Assembly: GCA_964428015.1 (NCBI GenBank)
Contig: CAYRWR010000065.1
Coordinates: 1-12,745 of the forward strand
Origin: CAYRWR01 sp964428015
Lineage (GTDB): Bacteria > Spirochaetota > Brevinematia > Brevinematales > CAYRWR01
Reading direction: 5' to 3'
DNA: 12,745 nt
The position numbers and the translations under genes were made by a program. Numbering within the stretch: position 1 is the first letter of the stretch; each line of letters starts with the position of its first letter. Shown here piece after piece: positions 7,601 to 12,745 of this stretch. The notes beneath the pieces were generated by a model. That model did no database searches. It was not told where the DNA came from and saw nothing but the letters and a program-made list of their open reading frames with translations.

Positions 7601-7947
7601 TACGCTTGATTTTGAAACACCGGATAAAATTCACTTAATTTCCCGAGGATGAAAAACAGATACTCTGTATCCAGGCTCTTCTCAACTTTTTTACGGATAC
7701 GTTCCTTCATCTCCAGGGCTGCTTTGCGGGTAAAAGTGATGGCAACCATGGATTCCAGGATATCTTTGGGACCCCGCTCACCCGTCCACATCTCATATAA
7801 AAAGGTTACCAGAAATCTTTCCACCAAAACTGTGGTCTTTCCACTTCCCGCTGATGCCTCCAGGATACAGGGTTTCTTTAAATCATAGATAATGGAATTA
7901 TCTTCCAGATCGATAAAATCCTTGCGTAGTGTTTTTTTTTCAGACAC
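4606..7947 (-). CDS. UvrD/Rep-family helicase with C-terminal RecB-type nuclease (AddA/RecB-like)
   Basis: A 1113-residue ATP-dependent helicase-nuclease of the AddA/RecB type, which processes double-strand DNA ends for recombination. All superfamily 1 motifs are present: Walker A ASAGSGKT (31-38), motif Ia AITFTRKAALEM (69-80), motif II FLDEYQDTS (391-399), motif III VVGDPKQSIYGFRG (422-435), motif IV QYNYRSHPNLV (461-471), motif V MTVHGAKGLQS (737-747) and motif VI RLFYVACTRS (799-808). The C-terminal PD-(D/E)XK nuclease looks intact: His945 in GDLLHRVLEL, Asp1025 in KGVID, Asp1039 and Lys1041 in ILDYK, and RQLQYYGL (1054-1061). This order matches AddA; length is slightly below typical AddA (about 1200). 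Start is GTG 7947, with AAGGA 6 nt upstream and only 2 bp after the HAD gene stop. No addB or recC/recD is in the window. A run of nine A lies at codons 3-6. Confidence 0.9.
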   Translation of the reverse strand: MSEKKTLRKDFIDLEDNSIIYDLKKPCILEASAGSGKTTVLVERFLVTFLYEMWTGERGPKDILESMVAITFTRKAALEMKERIRKKVEKSLDTEYLFFILGKLSEFYPVFQNQAYSSWAEKILSQKEAILQSLGFARVTTIHSFALSQLRAYPVESHTDPGLRPQDEDSRDGFSLTVREALLSTLNEGMRQSDIHLSVLIACLGFQDFQSKLEDFFKIMREKGWEKLQPSMSEGSIQQWKNISEFSDYFRKEIQPGVKKILDLTKAHLDKKEYAAIRKLNSELQLILSGDILGIFEINLNPKIEEIKSNEELDGLRSTIRSEIQNLNGFIHRILKPSWNNLLALLWREYTGLQSLKKELSFQEIEWRMIRAMRKQENFYSRVLSRLEYLFLDEYQDTSSVQKEIFDYFLDGAETNRVIPFVVGDPKQSIYGFRGSEVKVFSETAAFFKQHYGADSVKYLQYNYRSHPNLVRSFNMVFKEIFSLGDIEYQSQKSGRENSESLAGMYYTISTGEKVDEIFQDISRQAAALIGTLIQSGRYRPGDIMILMRKKSRSNILTQVLRKNLPEIGLVHSDTQNLLDREEIKYLIDYLRALDDPWDDFRMLALLKSPFFRMTDSQLLQIAGTQGGNERFFRWIRQADTPESRIFLQLLSERRYWDIAGLTEEIIQRTGWFAYLNRMEDRRETGSNVVLFLNYLRTLQDQEMFHLTDFLYYLELYGLELTPAQTAGENADAVRIMTVHGAKGLQSKVVIYLATGSKDQSGWLEESDGRIGMKILGPDRFYSAFQAERKNRESEEEKRLFYVACTRSEEEFYYLGWGENTQKDGWSEFLRSFTQAGSSLYCIHPATFPSVSGTLDLTPGTIKKSQAWYAEKLKTLMPAPSTVPAVPVILTVTQLLDSEFDPAAFGNKYIIRSYPVGESLEKMSELEDAFTEKSDDRAEMGDLLHRVLELSDEYNYSRILSEQLSWSSIPMQEKYTMMENLLKGYYTSSFYQDVIHSLQSQEKEWPFLFPLGTEAKHGYLKGVIDCYAHDARNRGIILDYKLHIGQSQLQRYTRQLQYYGLVLRAQGYPVDSAWLFEMESSRWLEVNLGESDISGQLELQVRTIHDFFKGSDR

Positions 7948-7949
7948 CG

Positions 7950-8909
7950 CTAATCCTTGGTATGCTCAGGGGGACGGTGAAAATTAGATCTGGACTGTTG
8001 CTCCAGTCTGGCCATGATACTGCGTGCGATTTGTTTGGTGTGGCTCATCAGCCACATGGTGGTCTGACTCCCCTCTCTATAGTCAGATGGCCCGTATGAA
8101 GAAATTCTACCATCTGATAAAAGACGATCCACCTGCTCAAACTGTGCCAGTGATTTTTCATTATAGACGGCATAAGCCCTGCCTCCGTATTTTTTCAGAA
8201 GTGAAAAAACCGGGATATCACTGGGGCCGTCTGCAATATAGATCATGTTTTCAAAGGGTACTCTGCGGCTTTCTGCCGGTACCAGGGAGTTCACATCGAT
8301 ACTATCATTTTTATTACAGCCTTTGTTTATCTCGTAGATAGCTCTGGTTTTTGTAGTCTGATCTACCTGGTAGGCAATACGGCTGATACCCCCTTTATGT
8401 CCGGGGATGGACTTGAAATCAAACCGGGCAGGTGCCGGATCTTCCAGAAACTGGCAGGCCCATACATCCTCTACATAGGGTGAAAGGGCGGATCCCATAA
8501 TCATTTCATAAAACCCGGTAGAAACTACATAATGCTCTAATTTAACATCAAAACTTTTGAATTCTTCATCTTCTTCAATAGAACGGCGTATCTTATCAAA
8601 AAAATCCGGAAGTCCCGGATAGAATTTCAGTTCCTTGCCAAATTCTCTTAACCTTTTATTGTTGAGACCTTTGAAGATGCCTTCTTCCACATATTCGATA
8701 AAACGGTTTAGATAAGCAAATTCATTGGACATCCTCACCCCGAAATTTTCCTGGTAAAAATGGGGCAGGTTATCGACTTCTTCCCAGAATGCCCTGGTAT
8801 TTATCCCGTAATGGTCAAAAATCACTTCCTGCATGCTGCCGGGAATGAGGGTATTATCAAAATCCCATATTACCGCGATGATGTTCTGATTGATTGTCAA
8901 ACTGGACAT
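7950..8909 (-). CDS. HAD-superfamily phosphatase-like hydrolase
   Basis: A 319-residue haloacid dehalogenase-family protein, most likely a phosphatase. Motif I is VIWDFDNTL, with nucleophile Asp16 and acid/base Asp18. Motif II is VVSTGFYE (Ser130/Thr131). A motif III lysine is probably Lys187 or Lys196 in TKTRAIYEINKG. Motif IV is YIADGPSDIPVFSLL with Asp227 and Asp231 for the magnesium ion. Residues ~25-115 form a helical cap; the C-terminal ~50 residues are charged and extra to the core. No signal peptide. I chose ATG 8909 instead of GTG 8942: GGAGG (8915-8919) is 5 nt ahead, and the predicted promoter would start near 8926, downstream of the GTG. It heads an operon with the helicase-nuclease gene, 2 bp downstream. 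Its substrate is unknown; no clear link to DNA repair is visible beyond linkage. Confidence 0.87.
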   Translation of the reverse strand: MSSLTINQNIIAVIWDFDNTLIPGSMQEVIFDHYGINTRAFWEEVDNLPHFYQENFGVRMSNEFAYLNRFIEYVEEGIFKGLNNKRLREFGKELKFYPGLPDFFDKIRRSIEEDEEFKSFDVKLEHYVVSTGFYEMIMGSALSPYVEDVWACQFLEDPAPARFDFKSIPGHKGGISRIAYQVDQTTKTRAIYEINKGCNKNDSIDVNSLVPAESRRVPFENMIYIADGPSDIPVFSLLKKYGGRAYAVYNEKSLAQFEQVDRLLSDGRISSYGPSDYREGSQTTMWLMSHTKQIARSIMARLEQQSRSNFHRPPEHTKD

Positions 8910-8932
8910 AGTTTCCTCCCGGAATGTAGGAT

Positions 8933-8961
8933 ATTGTAACACATCTCAGGCAATATTCCAA
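8933..8961 (-). promoter_or_regulatory. Promoter for the HAD and helicase-nuclease genes
   Basis: On the minus strand, -35 TTGGAA (8961-8956) and -10 TACAAT (8938-8933) with a 17 bp spacer. Transcription would begin near 8926, about 17 nt before ATG 8909. Confidence 0.5.
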
Positions 8962-8982
8962 ACATCCGTATTTGCTCATGAT

Positions 8983-9011
8983 TTGCTAAAACACACATCC
9001 CTCGATAAAAT
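8983..9011 (+). promoter_or_regulatory. Promoter for the Omp85-like gene
   Basis: -35 TTGCTA (8983-8988) and -10 TAAAAT (9006-9011) with a 17 bp spacer. Start expected near 9018, about 27 nt before ATG 9045. A weak ribosome-binding site, AGGCGG, lies at 9034-9039. The surrounding sequence is very A-rich. Confidence 0.45.
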
Positions 9012-9044
9012 AAAAAGATAACTATATTTTCACAGGCGGCAAAC

Positions 9045-10202
9045 ATGAAAAAAATGTGGTGGTTGATATTTTTATTTTGTGCTTCGATTCCTGCCTGGTC
9101 TTATCTGAGTATAAAAGGACTTCCCTATGCCTATTATGGATCCGACACCGGACTGGGGGTGGGAGCTTTTGCCCAGTTAACCCGCTTTGATAATGCATCC
9201 AGTAATCAGATCTGGAACCTGTACGCGGAAGTAAATTTCACTACTAAGACTGAACAAACACATAAGCTCATCTTTAAGATGCCTCTGAAGGGGATCAATG
9301 GACTTCCCCTGGATTTAACTGCACGGTTTATATATGAAAATATTCCCATGGAAAATTATTTCAGCCTGGGTAATGAGCAACCTGTAAACAATACTTTAAC
9401 CAATTTTTATTCTTTTCATCGCATCACTCCCTATCTCGCCTTGATATCTGAAGTCGGTTTATTGAAAACAGGAGGGAAAAATCCTTATATACTAAAAGGT
9501 CTCTTCAGTTTCAATGCTGAATATTATTCTGTAAGTGATTCTCCGGAACTGCCCCTCAGTGGAACCGGACTGTTATTTCTGGAAAATCCCCGGGGTGTAA
9601 CAGGCGGATGGGTTATCTATCCCTTATTAGGACTGGCACTGGATGGCAGGGATAATCCCTATGCTACTCAAAGGGGCAGCTATCATGCACTCAGTTTCGA
9701 AACATCACAGCCTGCCTGGGGTTCAACTTATGCTTTTAATCGATTTACCATGTTAAACACCTTCTTTATCCCCATTTTACCCGATCTGGTTCTGGGGGAA
9801 AGAATAGTGTGGGATGTGTTATGGGGAGATGTCCCTTTTTTCAAGACCTACCGTTACGGAGGACTGGACCCGCGCAGGGCTATCGGTGGAAGATTTTCCG
9901 TAAAAGGAATCCCTTTCTACCGTTATTCGGACAATGTTAAACTATTTAATAACCTGGAATTACGTTGGATGCCCCTGAAATTCCGATTTCTGGGTGACAA
10001 ATGGAAAGCAGGATTGACTCTTTTCTGGGATTGTGGACGTGTATGGGAAGATGTTCAGGCTATGAATCTGGCTGGGTTTCATCATACCTGGGGTTTTGGC
10101 CTCAGGGGGCACTGGGGTGAAGATTTTGTCATTGCTGCAGATTTTGGTTTCTGGCAGGGAGATCTCTCCGGTTTATATATTGAGGTAGGAGAAATTTTTT
10201 AG
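9045..10202 (+). CDS. Omp85/BamA-type outer-membrane barrel protein without POTRA domains
   Basis: A predicted outer-membrane beta-barrel of 385 residues related to the C-terminal half of Omp85 (bacterial surface antigen) proteins. Residues 1-19 form a signal peptide (two lysines, a hydrophobic core WWLIFLFCASIP, cut after AWS). The mature part has alternating aromatic strands. LDGRDNPYATQRGSYHALSF (199-218) is the family's R-D-N-P...G strand, and GGLDPRRAIGGRFSVKGIPF (272-291) corresponds to the loop 6 region before NLELRW (303-308). The normal (V/L)RG(F/Y) of loop 6 reads VKGI here. The last residue is Phe, a usual barrel end signal. With only ~370 mature residues there is room for the barrel but not for periplasmic POTRA repeats, so it is not BamA itself. 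Function may be in outer-membrane assembly or transport; this is inference. Confidence 0.8.
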   Translation: MKKMWWLIFLFCASIPAWSYLSIKGLPYAYYGSDTGLGVGAFAQLTRFDNASSNQIWNLYAEVNFTTKTEQTHKLIFKMPLKGINGLPLDLTARFIYENIPMENYFSLGNEQPVNNTLTNFYSFHRITPYLALISEVGLLKTGGKNPYILKGLFSFNAEYYSVSDSPELPLSGTGLLFLENPRGVTGGWVIYPLLGLALDGRDNPYATQRGSYHALSFETSQPAWGSTYAFNRFTMLNTFFIPILPDLVLGERIVWDVLWGDVPFFKTYRYGGLDPRRAIGGRFSVKGIPFYRYSDNVKLFNNLELRWMPLKFRFLGDKWKAGLTLFWDCGRVWEDVQAMNLAGFHHTWGFGLRGHWGEDFVIAADFGFWQGDLSGLYIEVGEIF

Positions 10203-10217
10203 AAGACAAACCGGTTT

Positions 10218-11153
10218 TCAATTGTTTTTGATCTGAGTCATCTCGTCTTTGAGGACCATGTTTTCCATTTTCAAAGCAAAGGAATTCATCAGAATGTTCA
10301 TCTTCTCCAGGTCTTCCATGGTATAAATACCCTCTCCATCAGACTTCTCTGTGATGTTCAAAACTCCCAGAACATTTTCTTCATAGAAGAGTTTGATCGG
10401 AAAAATAATAAAAGATTTACTTTTATATTGAGGTTTATTCTTTCGGCCAATTTCCGGATGGGTTTCTATATTAGTCACATAGATACGCTTATTCTGGGTA
10501 AAAGCGTATCCCGCAATTCCGTCGTTCACATCTATCTCGATGTTCTCTCCCCGGTTTTCCCAGCCAAACCCTTTTATGAGACGCAGCTTATCCCGTGAAG
10601 CATTGGCCAGGAATAATGAAACACGCTGTGAACCTGTAATTTCCGCGGAAACATCCACCAGTTTATCCAGCAATCCCTTAATACTTTCGGTTTTTATAAG
10701 AGCTGTCTGAGCGGCTAGTTCTGCCAGCAGGACTTCTTCACTTACCGTATCGATATTTTCCTGAGTTTCATGTTCTGAATACCCTTCCCACATTTTATCT
10801 ATAGTTTCCAGATTGTTGTGCAGGAGTTTTCTGACTACTTCCAGGTTGGCTACCACATTGACCGCGTCTTTTTCGGTATTTATGGCGGAAAATCTTTCCA
10901 GATCAGAGGGCCGGGTCGATTTTGGGCTGGGGACATCTCCATGACGGATACCAGCCATCTGAGTAAACATGAGGATACACAAGGAAGCAATGACAAAAAT
11001 GGTAAATAACAGGGACTTCATGTGAAAAAGAGTAAACCGGTAATTTTCCGCATCCCGGGGCAGACTGACATAGTCCTGAAAAAGGAGATACAGCCACACT
11101 CCGGTCGCTCCAATGATTAAAATGGTCAAAATTATTGAAAATATTTTTTTCAT
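10218..11153 (-). CDS. Membrane-anchored GAF-domain protein
   Basis: A 311-residue protein with two N-terminal membrane helices (about 4-26 and 47-66) and a cytoplasmic remainder. Residues ~95-155 are charged and probably coiled coil, acting as a signalling linker. A GAF domain fills about 158-300, with VSLFLANASRDKLRLIKGFG (178-197), VNDGIAGYAFTQNKRIYVTN (209-228) and SFIIFPIKLF...VLGVLNITEK (247-270), the usual strand order. No kinase, GGDEF, EAL or HD-GYP output domain is attached, so it would signal through a partner or act as a scaffold. The bound ligand cannot be told. ATG 11153 has AGGA 6 nt upstream. It lies 16 bp after the TPR gene stop, so the two are probably co-transcribed and may work in one membrane complex. 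Its stop is 15 bp from the convergent Omp85-like gene. Confidence 0.83.
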   Translation of the reverse strand: MKKIFSIILTILIIGATGVWLYLLFQDYVSLPRDAENYRFTLFHMKSLLFTIFVIASLCILMFTQMAGIRHGDVPSPKSTRPSDLERFSAINTEKDAVNVVANLEVVRKLLHNNLETIDKMWEGYSEHETQENIDTVSEEVLLAELAAQTALIKTESIKGLLDKLVDVSAEITGSQRVSLFLANASRDKLRLIKGFGWENRGENIEIDVNDGIAGYAFTQNKRIYVTNIETHPEIGRKNKPQYKSKSFIIFPIKLFYEENVLGVLNITEKSDGEGIYTMEDLEKMNILMNSFALKMENMVLKDEMTQIKNN

Positions 11154-11169
11154 TTTTTCCTTCCTGGTT

Positions 11170-12702
11170 TTACTTCATTGCCACACTTAAAGCTTTAACC
11201 AATCCTCTACGGTCGATAATGGTCAGGTTTTTATTCTTTTCGGCCACATTCAATGCGTCCTGATTATACTTTGTAGTAATGATTACAACTACATTGGGAA
11301 TCCTCATTCCTTTGGCAGTACCTATGGCGTTCAGGAGGATAAACCCAGAGACATTTTCATTATACCTCTTAATGATGATTAGGAAAAATTTTCCCGCCTT
11401 TCGTGCTACAAAAGCCGTAGCTCTGCCGTCCTGGAAATCAGAGTCATATGCTAATGTCATCTCTTTCTGGATCTGAAAACCCATAAACATCAGTATTTTG
11501 CGTGAGACTTCTTTGAACCGGCGGATGTTTAATTGCTTGAATTGTTCCACAAGTGATAGCTGGCCACCGTCCTGTTTTGACTCCACCAGCTTAGTGTCCA
11601 CAGTTTTTTCCAGGGTATCGATATCAAAAAGTTTTTTAGAAATGATTTCGTTTAAGGGGAGAATGTCCTGCAGGGTGACTCCCGGCATTACCATCCATCT
11701 CTCTGAAACATGATTAAGAACTTCATCTGTTACTTTTTCTGAGGTCAATTCCTTGATGTCTTTATAGAAAAAATCTACCTGTTTGAGGTCATTCCAGGCA
11801 GCCAGGGCTTTTTGTCTGTCACCACCTTTTACATACGCCATACCCAGGTTGTACATGACATCTTTTTTCCATTCCAGGGTTTTAGCGTCACCCGGATCAG
11901 TACTCTCCTGACTAGCCAGTTCCAGAGTAGTGACGGCATCTTCTATCAAACCCAACCCTTTATAACATTCACCTAATAAAAGAAAAGCTTTCATTCTGCT
12001 GTCCATATCCGGGATTAGTTTTGCCGCAACCTTCAGATATCGTATGGCAGCCATATAGTCATTGTTCTGCTTATAAAGCGCTCCAATATAGAGGTCCAGA
12101 AAGGGATTCTGGCTTTGAAATTTTTTAGCAAAGTTAAACTGTTTGATGGCAGCGGCATACTTTCCGGTTTGAGCAGCTATGATACCGGAATAATAGTGCA
12201 CTTCATAATTCATAGGATCCTGGTTTTCTGATTTATTCAGAAAATCTATGGCTTTATCAAATTTTCTCTGGGAAGCATAAATGAGCCCCAAATAGAGATT
12301 GACTTCCGGGTCTTCATTTTCACCCAGCTTTGAACTAAAAAGAGAAAGGAAAGCTTTGGGGTAATTCTTGATCTTGTAATAGGATATACCCAGATTACGA
12401 TAAATCGCGTTTACTTCCTTAATGATGAGCTCTTTTTCACCTTTAAGAGCGATTTCATATTCGACTATAGCCCGCTGATAGTTGTCACTAATAAAATACA
12501 TATCAGCCAAAAGAGCATGATACAAAGGATTAACAGAATCACTGAGGATGAGTTTATTATATATTTCGCTGGCTTCGTCATACTGGCCTAACTGGACCAA
12601 ACGCTGAGCACGCTCCAGGAGACTGGTCTTATCACCTACAATGGCAACAATGCCGAAGTACAAGATGGCTGCGACTGCTACAAAGATAAGTACGTAAAAC
12701 AT
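11170..12702 (-). CDS. Membrane-anchored TPR protein with C-terminal Mrr-like domain
   Basis: A 510-residue protein. One N-terminal membrane helix (2-22) is followed by tetratricopeptide repeats from about 26 to 310; examples are AQRLVQLGQYDEASEIYNKL (32-51), YLGLIYASQRKFDKAIDFL (137-155) and NLGMAYVKGGDRQKALAAW (285-303). A linker (310-390) leads to a domain resembling the Mrr restriction-endonuclease fold: RRFKEVSRKILMFMGF (394-409), DGRATAF with Asp425, FLIIIKRYN (440-448), and VVVIITTKYNQDALNVAEKN (471-490) then LTIIDRRGLV. The usual (E/Q)-x-K reads I443-I444-K445, so nuclease activity is doubtful and the domain may just bind DNA or protein. ATG 12702 has AAAGGGG upstream at rather close spacing (3 nt). 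It is first in the pair with the GAF protein as far as the window shows. The fold call is inference from motif order. Confidence 0.75.
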   Translation of the reverse strand: MFYVLIFVAVAAILYFGIVAIVGDKTSLLERAQRLVQLGQYDEASEIYNKLILSDSVNPLYHALLADMYFISDNYQRAIVEYEIALKGEKELIIKEVNAIYRNLGISYYKIKNYPKAFLSLFSSKLGENEDPEVNLYLGLIYASQRKFDKAIDFLNKSENQDPMNYEVHYYSGIIAAQTGKYAAAIKQFNFAKKFQSQNPFLDLYIGALYKQNNDYMAAIRYLKVAAKLIPDMDSRMKAFLLLGECYKGLGLIEDAVTTLELASQESTDPGDAKTLEWKKDVMYNLGMAYVKGGDRQKALAAWNDLKQVDFFYKDIKELTSEKVTDEVLNHVSERWMVMPGVTLQDILPLNEIISKKLFDIDTLEKTVDTKLVESKQDGGQLSLVEQFKQLNIRRFKEVSRKILMFMGFQIQKEMTLAYDSDFQDGRATAFVARKAGKFFLIIIKRYNENVSGFILLNAIGTAKGMRIPNVVVIITTKYNQDALNVAEKNKNLTIIDRRGLVKALSVAMK

Positions 12703-12745
12703 AGGCCCCTTTCATTACCGGACAGAGTTATCCGAATTTATTAAT

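Noticed and set aside
4606..8909. The HAD plus helicase-nuclease pair as an antiphage defence island
   Set aside because: The helicase-nuclease has ordinary AddA/RecB-type domain order for repair and there are no mobile-element marks or other defence genes beside it.
8909..8942. GTG 8942 as the HAD gene start
   Set aside because: It lies upstream of the predicted transcription start, and GGAGG is ideally spaced for ATG 8909.
10203..10220. Palindrome AAACCGGTTT at 10208-10217 as a bidirectional terminator between the convergent genes
   Set aside because: A perfect palindrome with no loop makes a poor hairpin and the T-tract beyond it is short, so I do not call it a terminator.
12703..12745. 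Promoter upstream of the TPR gene
   Set aside because: A GATAAC-like -10 can be seen on the minus strand, but the matching -35 would be at or beyond the window edge, so it cannot be supported.

Overview
This window reads like chromosomal DNA of a spirochaete or a close diderm relative. This is inference: a POTRA-less Omp85-type barrel with a signal peptide implies an outer membrane, while the YaaR-family (DUF327) protein and the AddA/RecB-type helicase-nuclease are shared with Firmicutes, a mix typical of spirochaetes. Coding is dense and base composition moderate. I see no rRNA, tRNA, CRISPR array, insertion sequence or phage gene.

Layout. (1) Positions 1-421 hold the 3' end of a GNAT acetyltransferase. 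(2) Positions 422-685 hold no gene but are full of inverted repeats: a hairpin just after the acetyltransferase, then a region able to form two mutually exclusive long stems. This is the best candidate for an undescribed RNA or regulatory element. (3) A MerR-type regulator (minus strand) is transcribed divergently from an operon of a GH13 glucanase/glucanotransferase-like enzyme, ruvA (stop and start overlap as TGATG) and a YaaR-family gene. Both divergent promoters can be read in the 98 bases between the genes. (4) The YaaR gene runs tail-to-tail into, and overlaps by 20 bp, a minus-strand pair: a HAD-family phosphatase followed by a 1113-residue UvrD-family helicase with a C-terminal PD-(D/E)XK nuclease. 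(5) A plus-strand Omp85-like outer-membrane barrel starts about 100 bp from the HAD gene, again with two opposed promoters. (6) A minus-strand pair at the right end encodes a membrane-anchored TPR protein with a Mrr-like C-terminal domain and a two-TM GAF-domain protein.

Functional picture. Two DNA repair/recombination functions (RuvA and the AddA/RecB-type end-processing enzyme) lie near each other on opposite strands, interleaved with genes of carbohydrate metabolism (GH13), phosphate chemistry (HAD) and envelope biogenesis (Omp85-like). The right-hand pair looks like a cytoplasmic-membrane scaffold/sensor module.

Most worth a second look: the structured 422-685 interval, the Mrr-like domain that lacks its usual Q/E in a membrane TPR protein, the GH13 enzyme that keeps its D/E/D triad but has lost both substrate histidines, the MerR protein with a second degenerate MerR-like unit, and the Omp85 barrel with no POTRA and an altered L6 motif.
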